The notes under the pieces were generated by a model. That model was not told the origin of the DNA. It searched no databases and saw only the letters and a program-made list of their open reading frames with translations. Source: Bacillus thuringiensis (GTDB lineage Bacteria; Bacillota; Bacilli; Bacillales; Bacillaceae_G). Taken from it: DNA of 64,000 nt. The stretch lies in assembly GCF_001182785.1 (NCBI RefSeq), contig NZ_CP012100.1, positions 1 to 64,000 of the forward strand, read 5' to 3'. Both the position numbers and the translations under genes were made by a program. Below, in pieces: positions 28,401 to 37,238 of the stretch. Numbering within the stretch: position 1 is the stretch's first letter; every line of letters begins with the position of its first letter.

Positions 28401-31400
28401 TATAGAATCAGTAGAGATGACGACTTTTTTAAACTTGGGGGACATTCATTAATTGCTGTGCAAGTATTAAATCAAATTCAAAAAGAGTTTCATTTGAAAA
28501 TAGAAATTAGAGATATTTTTGAGCATACAACAATTGCTAGTCTATCTGCTTACATCGATAAATTAATGGAAGTAAATCATGATAGGGAAGAACAGAAGAT
28601 GCAAATATTAAAAGTTGCAGATAAGGAAAGTTACCAGTTATCAAGTGCTCAAAAAAGAATCTGGTTTTTAAATAAATCAAACGCTATTAATAGAGTATAC
28701 GATACACCACTACACATATATATCGAGCCGAGTTTGAAAAAAGATATTTTACAGGACGGCATAAGGTTTTTAGTTGAACGACACGAGATGCTGCGAACAG
28801 TGTTTATTGAAAGAAATGGGGAGCCTAGACAAGTCATCTTAAACTCAATAGCGATTGACCTGATTCACGATGAGATTGAACACATGTCTAAAAAAGAACA
28901 ACAAGAATATATACGTACAACAATAAATCAAACGGATCGTACTCCATTTGATTTAGAAAAGGGCCCTCTTTTTAGGATTAGGATTTTTAATCTGAATAAG
29001 AGAAAGTCTTATTTATATATCAATTTACATCACATTATTACAGATGAGTGGAGTGTAAGGAATTTATTAGATGAATTAATGAAGGTATATAGTGCCTTTG
29101 CTAAACGTAGAAATCCCGAGTTGCCAACTATCTCTAATCGATATGTAGATTATGCTGAGTGGGAACAGGAGCAGTTGAATTTAGGTCAGTGGGATACGGA
29201 AAAATCTTATTGGATGGCCGAACTTACGGCGCCTCTTCCTATGCTAAATCTTCCTTTAGATTTTAGTAAGAATCATCAAAGTACAAATAAAGGTACAGTA
29301 TTTGAAATGAAGTTAGATAATAAAATGAAAGCGTCTTTGAAACAAGTATGTGAACAAGAGAATGTTTCTATGTATATGCTATTTTTGGCAGCGTATATTC
29401 AATTGTTACATTATCTCACGGATCAAAAAGATATTATTGTAGGTACACCGGTGGTTGGAAGGAATCATCAAGAATTTGAACAAATACAAGGATTTTTTGT
29501 AAATACCTTAGCGATTAGAACACAATTAAATGATGTGAAAAATTTAACACAGCTATTACAAGTAGTGAGAGAAAAATGTTTGAATTCTTTCCAAAACCAA
29601 TCGTACCCATTTGATAAAGTAATTGAACAAATAAATCCTGATAGAAGCTTTGGAAATAACCCGATCTTTTCTACTATGTTTAGTTATCAGAAAGATATTC
29701 TGCAGCAACAGGATGCGTACAAGCTTCAATTGTTACCTAATAAACAAGATATTAGTAAGTTTGACATTTCTTTAGCTGTTGAAGAAGGATTGGATTATGT
29801 AGGGATTTCATTTGAGTATGATATTAATCTTTTCAAGGAAGAGTCAATTAATAGGTTTACTCAAAATTTACTTACTATACTGGATGCATTTATTCATCAA
29901 CGAACAGTAGCGTATGAGAATCTTTCATTTCTATCACAGGAAGAAGAATCTCTATATAAAAAGGTAAATCATACAGAAAGACCATATCCTTATTTTCAAA
30001 ATATACAAGAGCAATTCTATATGCAAGTAGATAAACAACCCGATCGGATTGCTATAGCGACTGCAACGGAATCTTTAACATATAGGCAATTAAATATGAG
30101 CTCTAATCAAGTAGCTCAACATTTACTCGAAAAAGGTATAAAAAGAGGTGATAAGGTAGCCATATTTTTAGATAGAAGTATGAATAGTATCGTTTCAATG
30201 CTTGGAATATTAAAAGCTGGTGCTGCCTATATACCCATTGATGTAAAATACCCTGAGGATAGAATAAATTATATAGTTCGTGACAGTGAGGCATGTAGAA
30301 TTATAACGAGTAACAAATACAAAGGTCATTTGAATGTAAGTGATTATAAGGTTTCAATAATAGAGGATATATATCGTACGACTATAAATGATGATGTGAA
30401 AATTTTAAATAAACCAGATGACTTGGCATATGTAATTTATACTTCAGGATCAACAGGAAAACCAAAAGGTACATTATTAACGCATAAAGGAGTATTAAAT
30501 TTAGTTGAATGGAGAAATGAAGTATTTGAGATTTCTCCAAATGATAAAGTAACACAGTTTTATTCCCATAGTTTTGATTCTTCTGTATCGGAAATTTTTT
30601 CTACCTTGTTAAATGGGGCGGAACTATATGTATTAAGTGATGAACAGCGCTATTCAACTGTCGCATATGCTCAAGCCATTCAAGAAACACAAGCAACTAT
30701 TTCTGACATACCAACAGTATTTTTCAATGAATTATCGACTTCATTAATTAAACTGGATAGCGAAAAGATACGTTCTTTAAGATTTATAATAATGGGAGGG
30801 GAAGCTGCATCAACAAATGCCATTACAAGTTGGCAAAATACTTTTAAAAACCAATTACAGCTGGTAAATGAGTATGGCCCTACTGAAGCAACTGTCTCAG
30901 CAATGTATTATTTCATACCAGTCTTAGAAGATGAAAATAATCTTTTAGGAAGCATACCGATTGGTATTCCAATTTCTAATACAAAGGTTCATATATTGAA
31001 TTCATATATGCAACATTGTCCGGTAGGGGGCATGGGTGAATTATATATTGAAAGTGTAGGATTGGCCCAAGGGTATTGGAAGCAGGAAGAGAAAACAAAA
31101 CAGGCATTTATTTCAAACCCATTTTCAGAAGACAATAGCAAAAGATTATACCGAACTGGTGATTTAGCAAGATGGTTACCAAATGGAAATATAGAATTTA
31201 TGGGAAGAAAAGATAAGCAGGTTAAAATTAGAGGGCACAGGATTGAATTAGGAGAAATAGAAGATGCAATGTTACAACTTGAGGGGATAGGTCAGGCTGT
31301 GGTAACACAAACGAAAGATGGAATGTTACTGCAAGCTTATTATAAAACAGTGGACGGTATAGGGATAGAGAAAAATAAGCTAGTTTTACATTTATCAAAT

Positions 31401-32999
31401 GTATTGCCAGAATATATGATCCCTAAATATTACTCTCATGTGTTAGAAATACCAATAACGGCGAATGGGAAAATTGATTTTGAAAAACTACCAGAAATAG
31501 AGTTTGATTATGAGCAAAATGATGAGTGTAAACTTAAACCTCAAACTAAAGTGCAAAAAAACATTGCAAAGGTATGGTCTGAAGTTCTAAACGTAAAATC
31601 TATAGGTTTAAAAGATGATTTCTTTAATTTGGGTGGACATTCTTTAAAAGTTATGCCGGCATTAGTCAAATTAAAACCGTTATACCCTAACTTAAAAATT
31701 CAAGATTTCTTTAAGTATAGAACAATAAAAAAATTAGCCTCTCATATTGAAGAGATGGAAGATATGTCGTCCAAGAAAGAGAAAAATATGAGTGTAGCAT
31801 GTATGGAAAATGAAACGAAAACGACTTCTGTTTATGAAAGAACTAAATTAGAAGAATGTGAGTTAGATATGGTGAACTATCCAAAAACAGTTTTCCTTAC
31901 AGGGGCAACAGGATATTTAGGAGCACATATTTTGGAAAGGTTATTACAGTTGCCATCTACGACTATTTACTGTTTAGTAAGAAAAAATGAGGATCAAGTA
32001 ATTGGTGCAAAGTTAAAAGAAAGGATGGATTTTTATTTTGGTAAAGAAATCCTCCAAAAGTTGAAGGAGAGAGTAGAATTAATTGAAGGAGATTTATCCT
32101 TGATGAATCTAGGTCTAGATTCAAAGCAATTGGATCATTTAAAGAATAGGGTAGAGTCAATTATACATTGTGGTGGAGAAGTTAGACACTATGGAGAACG
32201 TGAGCATTTTCAAAAGGTAAATGTTCAGTCTACAAAATACTTATTGGAATTAGCTAAGAACACAAATGCACGTTTTCATTATATATCGACTTTAAGTGTA
32301 GTAGGTCAGGCTGAAAGCGATCCAAAAGAATTTGAATTCTTTGAGTCTAATTTTGATAGAGGGCAAAATTTAGATAATGTGTACTTAGAAAGTAAGTTTC
32401 AAGGCGAGAAAATGGTCAGAGAAGCAATGGAAAAAGGAGTTCGTACCACGATATATCGTGTGGGGAATTTAGTGGGTAATTCTAAAACAGGTAAATTTCA
32501 ATACAATATAAATGAAAATGCATTTTATAGATTATTAAAAGGGGTATGCCTATCTAGCGTAGCGCCTGAAATCAATACGTATGTAGATTTAACGCCTGTA
32601 GACTATGGAAGTTTAGCTATTACTGAATTATCCTATAAGGCCAATACAGTAAATAAAACCATGCATATTTGTAATCCCAATCAACTTAAATGGGACCAAT
32701 TTATAAATGTTTTACAAGATTTTGGATACGATATTATGTTAATGAAACAAGAAAAGTATATAGAGAAGTTTTTTAATACGAATCTAACTACTGATGAACA
32801 GAAAGCTTTAGAGCTCATAATGCCTTTATTAGAATCTGTAGAAGAGCTATCAGTAGCTATACCATCTTGTTTATACACGCAAGGATACTTAAAGAATGTA
32901 CATTGTTTAGAACCGAATCAAGAGTATATCAATTTGTTATTAAATTATGCTATGAGTATCGAGTTTTTACCAACCATTAAAGAACCAATATTGCTATAG
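25401..32999 (+). CDS. Nonribosomal peptide synthetase C-A-T-C-A-T-R (predicted dipeptide aldehyde)
   Basis: The 2532-residue synthetase has two modules and a reductive release domain. C1: HHIIYDG at 146-152. A1: TSGSTGLPKG at 617-626, YGPTE at 760, K956. T1: LGGHSL with S1016. C2: HHIITDE at 1210-1216 (Glu replaces the usual Gly). A2: TSGSTGKPKG from 1681. T2: S2081. R: GATGYLG at 2168-2174 with Y2328 and K2332. The first C domain stands before the first A domain, so the chain probably starts from an acyl-CoA. Aligning to GrsA PheA by eye gives pocket residues DAMLFGAVCK (A1) and DSSDIGEVSK (A2); Asp278 and Glu322 in A2 hint at a basic residue. The R domain should release an aldehyde with NAD(P)H. 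No phosphopantetheinyl transferase is nearby. Confidence 0.93.
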   Translation: MKEIQKQYEIVEEFDATVGQEALWIAHQMELEKGMNNEPIIIKLKGSLQIETLRKALTLIVQSHPALRTLFIKRDEKIKQFIQKSIDFDTPIKDLTAFKNTKQKFIFKKFLDSIVNEKFNLEEGPLFKFHIIKLCEDEFILHMIFHHIIYDGCSLGIFIQQLSHTYCELLQENTGLVLESPYKSLVEFEEGFIDSAIYREGSSYWKDYLQGELPPTEFPATINKMNEPIYTNENISKNIDADLFYQIQCFAKKNNISIYRVMLSTYCTLLHQMTNAEEIIVGIPINTRPQTEGGNAFGYFVNTLPIRITIEKGDTFKRILNKVNKSVHLAIKYKHNPYSHIVRDLNLNNNTHHNMIYSTAFNTVRIPQLKIPDIESTVLTDCKRVNPFNMTWRIMRYEGETENKIEVDYNSALYKPDSMNDLVERYIYLLQKLMKNVNEPIHSLDLLLKKDHRLYKDINSNTLAYPNSKTLDQLIDLQALKSPNQIAISMGDKSITYYDLQQRSNQIANYLRENDIKKGQRVSITMVREIDTIVWILGILKSGGVYVPIDPKFPEKRIEFILKDSESQMIITKKEFRGLIESFAIPTIFLEDFHYTNSIENIASTHNIEDAAYIIYTSGSTGLPKGVVVPHRGVINLSYSLMNQFNLDKNDVFLQFATMIFDASIMEMFPILLCGGRMHVISEMEKCSAEEFINVINKNGITYVLLPTAFFKLIADMSKEMLLKLNSLKCVFVGGETLPAESVRKWQSKVGLMIPVLNAYGPTEATVCTTIYEVNHELKEESSNIPIGKPIANSKVFVVSPFNTLCPSGVVGELFIGGDGVAKGYINQKKKTEEAFISFEKSYNRHKKIYRTGDLVRLLPNGNLEFIGRKDNQVKLRGYRIELDEIERALFKHPEVKDAVVVTYQNDKIAIFYVSKDNTEIKQENLKTFLSERLPDFMMPNYIFHLKTFPLSPSGKIDRKKLELQIPSLLENMQNQYIPPISGTEKRLEKTWSEILNLGKYRISRDDDFFKLGGHSLIAVQVLNQIQKEFHLKIEIRDIFEHTTIASLSAYIDKLMEVNHDREEQKMQILKVADKESYQLSSAQKRIWFLNKSNAINRVYDTPLHIYIEPSLKKDILQDGIRFLVERHEMLRTVFIERNGEPRQVILNSIAIDLIHDEIEHMSKKEQQEYIRTTINQTDRTPFDLEKGPLFRIRIFNLNKRKSYLYINLHHIITDEWSVRNLLDELMKVYSAFAKRRNPELPTISNRYVDYAEWEQEQLNLGQWDTEKSYWMAELTAPLPMLNLPLDFSKNHQSTNKGTVFEMKLDNKMKASLKQVCEQENVSMYMLFLAAYIQLLHYLTDQKDIIVGTPVVGRNHQEFEQIQGFFVNTLAIRTQLNDVKNLTQLLQVVREKCLNSFQNQSYPFDKVIEQINPDRSFGNNPIFSTMFSYQKDILQQQDAYKLQLLPNKQDISKFDISLAVEEGLDYVGISFEYDINLFKEESINRFTQNLLTILDAFIHQRTVAYENLSFLSQEEESLYKKVNHTERPYPYFQNIQEQFYMQVDKQPDRIAIATATESLTYRQLNMSSNQVAQHLLEKGIKRGDKVAIFLDRSMNSIVSMLGILKAGAAYIPIDVKYPEDRINYIVRDSEACRIITSNKYKGHLNVSDYKVSIIEDIYRTTINDDVKILNKPDDLAYVIYTSGSTGKPKGTLLTHKGVLNLVEWRNEVFEISPNDKVTQFYSHSFDSSVSEIFSTLLNGAELYVLSDEQRYSTVAYAQAIQETQATISDIPTVFFNELSTSLIKLDSEKIRSLRFIIMGGEAASTNAITSWQNTFKNQLQLVNEYGPTEATVSAMYYFIPVLEDENNLLGSIPIGIPISNTKVHILNSYMQHCPVGGMGELYIESVGLAQGYWKQEEKTKQAFISNPFSEDNSKRLYRTGDLARWLPNGNIEFMGRKDKQVKIRGHRIELGEIEDAMLQLEGIGQAVVTQTKDGMLLQAYYKTVDGIGIEKNKLVLHLSNVLPEYMIPKYYSHVLEIPITANGKIDFEKLPEIEFDYEQNDECKLKPQTKVQKNIAKVWSEVLNVKSIGLKDDFFNLGGHSLKVMPALVKLKPLYPNLKIQDFFKYRTIKKLASHIEEMEDMSSKKEKNMSVACMENETKTTSVYERTKLEECELDMVNYPKTVFLTGATGYLGAHILERLLQLPSTTIYCLVRKNEDQVIGAKLKERMDFYFGKEILQKLKERVELIEGDLSLMNLGLDSKQLDHLKNRVESIIHCGGEVRHYGEREHFQKVNVQSTKYLLELAKNTNARFHYISTLSVVGQAESDPKEFEFFESNFDRGQNLDNVYLESKFQGEKMVREAMEKGVRTTIYRVGNLVGNSKTGKFQYNINENAFYRLLKGVCLSSVAPEINTYVDLTPVDYGSLAITELSYKANTVNKTMHICNPNQLKWDQFINVLQDFGYDIMLMKQEKYIEKFFNTNLTTDEQKALELIMPLLESVEELSVAIPSCLYTQGYLKNVHCLEPNQEYINLLLNYAMSIEFLPTIKEPILL

Positions 33000-33085
33000 A
33001 ATATACCATCGATTTTGAACAGATTGGTTTATAAATATGAAGTTTTGAATATTTGTTTACTTTCTCTTATTATTTGGAAAAGTAA

Positions 33086-33119
33086 AAAGAACTTGTAGTT
33101 TTGTCTACAAGTTCTTTTC
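33086..33119 (+). terminator. Rho-independent terminator after the synthetase
   Basis: AAAGAACTTGTAG pairs perfectly with CTACAAGTTCTTT around TTTTGT and is followed by TTC. It ends the synthetase transcript and marks a one-gene unit. Confidence 0.9.
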
Positions 33120-33238
33120 GATTAAAAGGTTTATACATTTAGTTGGTTGGATAATATTTCAATTCTTCATATTACTAACAGAAGAAATTAACCATGACAA
33201 AAAATTCTTTTCAATAAGAGAAAAAATACAATTTTATA

Positions 33239-33861
33239 TTAAGACCAAATCCATCGATCATTAGTTAATGCTTGAGAATCATTAACTTTTTCAATCTCAT
33301 CTGTTATCGACCACTCATTACTTCTTTCAGCGTTCGCCATATGAACTTTAACCTTTTCACCTACATTAAATTTCTGCCCGTGTGTTAAATAAACTGTAAC
33401 ATTACGTTTACTTCCGTCATTTCCAGTATATTGAACAATTACATAATTATATTCTTCTATTCCAGATTTAAACTTATCTACTTTTGTAACATGTCCTATT
33501 TCATATTCGTATGCAAAAACATGTTTTAAATAACTTCCCTGGTGTAATGTATCAGTACCTTGAACCTTTTCAATTGACTCTGCAATCATATAGTCCGTAA
33601 AATTACGCATCATTGCACCAGTAGCTTTTATTTGATCACCAACTTTTACATTTGGTGTAGAGTTTAAATAGATACTAATAGGTTCTGAATACTTTGTTGA
33701 CTCAACAGAGATAACATTATCAGTAACCTCAACTACACGCCCTTCAATTGTTGATAAATTTGACTCGATAGAAGCTGCACTTGCTTTTGTTACTTCTAAT
33801 CCTGGTATGTGCCTGCAAGAGCTGCAATTCCTAATGCACCAGCTAAAATGATTTTTTTCAT
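33239..33861 (-). pseudogene. Secreted small protein with frameshift in the signal region
   Basis: ATG 33861 begins a signal peptide MKKIILAGALGIAALAG and reaches TAG within four codons after that. One missing base near 33810 would join it to GLEVTKASAASIESNLST, giving an AxA cleavage site, and then to the frame running to 33239. The mature part is beta-rich and contains two related segments (STIEGRVVEVTDNVISVES and YEIGHVTKVDKFK), suggesting repeated OB/SH3-like barrels. The internal ATG at 33613 would start an unexported fragment. Function unknown. It could be a sequencing error or a true inactivation. Confidence 0.65.
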
Positions 33862-34356
33862 ACCTTATAACATCTCCATTCCGATTGTATTTAAATGTGT
33901 AGTTAGGTTTAATTCGTAAATAACTTTCTTATATCACCCAACATGTAATCATTATAGTTACATTAAGAATGATTATCAACTACAATTAAAATGTAATTTT
34001 GCATAATAATAAATCTTGATTTAATAATTTATCATTCAAATTGAAGTAAGTTCATCGGTAAGAGGGAATGAAGATAATAACTTTGATTATATTTTAGTAG
34101 CAGAAAAATATTAAAACTAGTAAATTTAAAGGCCATCCAAATGGGTGGTTTCTTGTTTTTTATGAAATATTTGCCCAAAGTAGAAACTCATACGAACTAG
34201 TAAGGTATAAGTGGGAAATGTAAATATGGAAGGTGTTTGAGGTAATTTTACATAAGAAAATAATATTTTTTTCATTATGAGAAAATGCACCATATGCAGG
34301 TTGATTACATATCTAGGACTTCCATTTACATAGAAATCCTATTTTGAAAAAAAGCA
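33862..34356. other. Gene-free stretch with a copied gene fragment
   Basis: No open gene. The segment 34273-34332 is a copy of part of the gene at 35158-35832. The rest is AT-rich. A hairpin GGCCATCCAAATGGGTGGTTTC followed by T's around 34131-34160 may be a terminator. Confidence 0.4.
34273..34332 (-). repeat. Duplicated fragment of the 35158-35832 gene
   Basis: GAGAAAATG, CCATAT, CAGG, CATATCTAGG and CTTCCATTTACATA occur in the same order and spacing at 34273-34332 and 35371-35430. The second copy lies in the coding strand of the YrpD-like gene (the SPRYANQPVYGSFS region). One indel and a few substitutions separate them. This is the remnant of a paralogous gene. Confidence 0.75.
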
Positions 34357-34539
34357 ATGAAGGAAGTTAAATTAAATCCTCAAGATAAGGAAATAAGGGT
34401 ACCTATGACAGATCCTAAATGGTCTAAGGAAGACGAATGGGTCAAAATGGCCCATAATGTAAATGGTGTGGAAATGCATTATGTTAAAAATACAAAAACT
34501 GGTGAATTTGATGATTTTAAATTTAAAGATAAAAAATAA
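34357..34539 (+). pseudogene. C-terminal tip of a polymorphic toxin
   Basis: Sixty residues include RVPMTDPKWSKEDEWVKMAH and NGVEMHYVKNTKTGEFDDFK. A short beta-rich tip ending in DDFKFK is a form I associate with the C-termini of secreted Bacillus polymorphic toxins of the LXG/WXG type. No delivery domain precedes it and ATG 34357 has no good ribosome-binding site, so it is an orphan tip cassette or the end of a lost gene. The next gene starts 12 bases later, in the position of an immunity gene. Toxic activity is unknown. Confidence 0.55.
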
Positions 34540-34551
34540 GGGGCGTTTATT

Positions 34552-34941
34552 ATGAAAGTAACTTGTTTGTACAACACTGGAGATTATCTAGCAAAGGAAA
34601 CCGAGGAAATATTTAACTTAGTTATTGAAAAGAAGTATATTGTTTATGGCATATGCAAGTTACAAAGTGGTGAGTTGACATATTTAATTTTAGGAGAACG
34701 TGAAAATATGCCATCATGGTATCCAGCAGAATTATTTAAAATATCCGATGCGTTACAACCTATAGAATGGTATTGTGGAGAACACAGACATGTCAAAGAT
34801 ACAACTATAGATTATATATGGGGATATAAAGAGTTAGCCTTGGATGATACACATGCTCTTGGTTTAATAGAAAGAGAGAATAAAGATATGGAACTATTTT
34901 TAAAGCGTAAAGCTGAAATTGATGAATTTGAAGAATTGTAA
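34552..34941 (+). CDS. Probable immunity protein
   Basis: The 129-residue acidic cytoplasmic protein (MKVTCLYNTGDYLAKETEE, then YPAELFKISDALQPIEWYCG) has no signal peptide or enzyme motif. The Shine-Dalgarno AAGGGGCG precedes ATG 34552. It follows the toxin tip directly, the standard order of toxin and immunity genes, and is closed by a strong terminator. The family is not recognised by name. The assignment as immunity protein is from position and composition. Confidence 0.6.
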   Translation: MKVTCLYNTGDYLAKETEEIFNLVIEKKYIVYGICKLQSGELTYLILGERENMPSWYPAELFKISDALQPIEWYCGEHRHVKDTTIDYIWGYKELALDDTHALGLIERENKDMELFLKRKAEIDEFEEL

Positions 34942-34965
34942 TAGTAAATGAATTTTTTAACTTAT

Positions 34966-35001
34966 AAAAAGCGTAGAAATTAAAAATTTCTACGCTTTTT
35001 T
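34966..35001 (+). terminator. Rho-independent terminator after the immunity gene
   Basis: AAAAAGCGTAGAAATT pairs with AATTTCTACGCTTTTT around a tiny loop and is followed by TG; the stem's own T-run serves. Works on both strands. Confidence 0.9.
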
Positions 35002-35061
35002 GTACATAACATTTAGATAAACAGCTTGTTTTTTGAAAAAGTTGAAGATGGTATTTATATT

Positions 35062-35100
35062 GGCAAGAATATCTATTACAATGGACCCTATATAAAAAAA
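35062..35100. repeat. Intergenic repeat, copy B
   Basis: AAGAATATCTATTAC followed within 15 bases by TATATAAAAAA also occurs at 21148-21183. In both places it directly precedes a terminator hairpin of a minus-strand gene. This suggests a small dispersed element. Confidence 0.45.
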
Positions 35101-35128
35101 GTAGTTGCAAGTGCAACTACTTTTTTTC
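35094..35128 (-). terminator. Bidirectional terminator
   Basis: AGTAGTTGC and GCAACTACT pair around AAGT, with A-run and T-run on the two sides. It ends the minus-strand secreted-protein gene. Confidence 0.9.
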
Positions 35129-35157
35129 ACAAAAACATTATTATGCATATAACACCT

Positions 35158-35832
35158 TTAGCGTAGACTTGCGCTTAAGGGTACTTGGGAATAAACTATG
35201 AAATTGTTACCATAAGTACCGTGTCTTGAAAATGAGGAAGAAATTGAACCGTTCCAACTTTTGTAGGTAGATCCAGATGTATCTGCTCTTAGAAGTACGT
35301 TTGAAAAGCTAGCCTGGCTAAAAGAATTACGTCCAGCATCTTCAACACCCTGAACCATTTTTACTGGTTCGTATTGAGAAAATGAGCCATATACAGGCTG
35401 ATTTGCATATCTAGGGCTTCCATTTACATACATAGTAACCGTACCATTTCCGTTATTAATTATTTTAAGGTTTACCCGATCACCATCTTTAATTGATGTA
35501 TCATATTGTGTGTTCCAATACTTACTGTTTTGACCTGATTCATTATATCCTGAATTAAGAAATACTTTATATCCACTTGGTGTTTTTGAAATACCACCCT
35601 CAACTTTAGATGCTCCAATACCTAAATACCAATTAACATATCCATCTTTAACAACAACTGATTTTGGTAGATTTATATCAGCTGTAATCCCGGTATAACT
35701 ACTATTTGTAACACTTTTTACAGCACCTTCTGTAGCTGCAAAACTAGTAGTTGAAAACATTGATAGAGAAATTAGAAGTGAACCAACTAGATACATCATT
35801 TTTTTCTTACTTTTTCTAAATACTTGATTCAT
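35158..35832 (-). CDS. Secreted YrpD-like protein
   Basis: The 224-residue protein has a signal peptide (KKKMMYLVGSLLISLSMFST with a SFA-A cleavage site near residue 32). The mature part is rich in Gly, Ser, Asn and Tyr (NWYLGIGASKVEGGI, YKVFLNSGYNESG, GNGTVTMYVNG). That pattern suggests a lectin-like beta-sandwich. It resembles the YrpD family of Bacillus exported proteins; the function of that family is not established. A partial copy lies at 34273-34332. It is monocistronic, with its own terminator. Confidence 0.7.
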   Translation of the reverse strand: MNQVFRKSKKKMMYLVGSLLISLSMFSTTSFAATEGAVKSVTNSSYTGITADINLPKSVVVKDGYVNWYLGIGASKVEGGISKTPSGYKVFLNSGYNESGQNSKYWNTQYDTSIKDGDRVNLKIINNGNGTVTMYVNGSPRYANQPVYGSFSQYEPVKMVQGVEDAGRNSFSQASFSNVLLRADTSGSTYKSWNGSISSSFSRHGTYGNNFIVYSQVPLSASLR

Positions 35833-36303
35833 TTTAGATCTCCATATTTTAAATTATTAAATTGTATGGAAAGTTGGCCAACTAACTATAACTTACAAAT
35901 TAAAGATATATCAGGTTTCATTTAATGTATATATTTTCCTGTTATAAGTCATTGAAATGTCAAATAAATTTGTTCTTTTATATTTATCAATATAGATGGA
36001 GTTGACAGAATAAAGTGGTATGTCTATTTAAATGTAAGAAGATTTTGTTAAAAATCCTATAAAAACCTATAAATGTATTGAGGATAATATGTACTAAGAT
36101 TCATTTAGGAGTAAGGAATATGGAATGAATATAAGGGAATGTTTCAATGGGTAGATCTGAAATATTTAGAAATAGATTAAAAACAAAGGAAATAAATGAA
36201 TAGTTTTTGTTAAGGAATTCATTGAAATAGTTCGTAGATGAAGGGGAATATATGATTTAAAAGACATGGATTTCCTATATAAAAGAAGAAAGGGGATCCA
36301 GCT
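35833..36303. other. AT-rich intergenic region
   Basis: No gene, repeat or clear RNA structure was seen. It should hold the promoter of the minus-strand secreted gene near 35860-35940. Confidence 0.35.
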
Positions 36304-36603
36304 ATGGGAAATACAAATACAAAATCAAAGTTAGATAGTGCATCTATTGAAGGGGTAATGGAGGCATTAAAAGATGAAAATGAATGTTTACGTATGGAAA
36401 TCGATTATTTAAAGAAGTTAGAGGACTTCGTTCAAAAAGAGATGGAATTGCAGAACAAGACAAAGCAAAAGTAATTTATCTTAAAGAGTTCAAAAGTATG
36501 GATTATTTTAAGACAGAATTAGCTAACTATATAGGTTATTACAATCATAAAAAGAATTAAGGTACATTTAAAAGGAATGAGCCCAGTATAATACCGGACT
36601 CAC
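36304..36603 (+). pseudogene. IS3-family (IS150-like) transposase remnant
   Basis: ATG 36304 starts a 56-residue orfA tail with ALKDENECLRMEIDYLKKLE, the leucine-zipper end typical of IS3-family OrfA. The next frame continues with EFKSMDYFKTELANYIGYYN and HKKN, the C-terminal signature of the OrfB integrase. It ends near an IS-like end with CCGGACTC. The whole catalytic DDE part between them is deleted. Non-functional insertion sequence scar. Confidence 0.75.
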
Positions 36604-36719
36604 ATTCAGACGGCCGCTTAATTTTTTGTTTAACACTTTGGGAACAGTTCATCATAGGCGATTGATTGTTGACTTGCTAAGATTAGTGATTGTTATTCTT
36701 TAACTGATCTTAAATTACG

Positions 36720-37016
36720 TTAGTTTAAGTATTGAGAGTAAAAGAATAGGAATAGAAAAATTAATGTTTTGCTAAATAATCTATTAAAGAAACTTAAAGG
36801 AATAACAAGTTCTCCTATTGTAAGGATTTTAAGTTTATCCTTATTTAGTCCTTTTATTAATTCTTTTAATGTTTGGAAGTTTATTTTATTAACGAAAGAC
36901 CAACTTGGCACAGCTTTTGTATCTGAACCTATTTTGAAAACGATATGAATACTATGTGCATGAAAACCGCTTATTATTAAAATAAGCATAAATCCTAAAA
37001 TAATGAACCAAGTCAT
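36720..37016 (-). CDS. Small two-helix membrane protein
   Basis: The 98-residue protein has a membrane helix at residues 3-22 (FIILGFMLILIISGF) and a second at the C-terminus (LIFLFLFFYSQYL). A Lys-rich middle (KELIKGLNKDKLKILTIG) lies between them. The AAAGGAGGTG site just before ATG 37016 is one of the best in the window, so the gene is real. I do not recognise a family. There is no co-directional neighbour. Confidence 0.6.
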   Translation of the reverse strand: MTWFIILGFMLILIISGFHAHSIHIVFKIGSDTKAVPSWSFVNKINFQTLKELIKGLNKDKLKILTIGELVIPLSFFNRLFSKTLIFLFLFFYSQYLN

Positions 37017-37210
37017 TTTTCAACACCTCCTTTGAGTATCTAATATTAAGATATTAAAACCGTTGAGAAAGTGTGCTGTTGTCCATGAAAAATATTGAGA
37101 ATTTGTTGAGGGAATATTGAAAATGTTGCAATGCGATTGATTGTAGGAGAGTTAGAGTTAATAATGCTTGTCAGATTATATGCGTGAAAAAAGGAAATAG
37201 GAAATAGGAA

Positions 37211-37238
37211 AGAGAACAGTTGCGTAGACTGTTCTCTT
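37211..37238. terminator. Perfect hairpin AGAGAACAGT/ACTGTTCTCT
   Basis: Ten-bp perfect stem with a seven-base loop and only TTAA after it. It is terminator-like but lacks a real T-run. The rest of 37017-37326 has no gene. Confidence 0.45.

Noticed and set aside
37211..37238. Strong terminator for the 36720 gene
   Set aside because: The hairpin lies upstream of that minus-strand gene, not downstream, and has no T-run.
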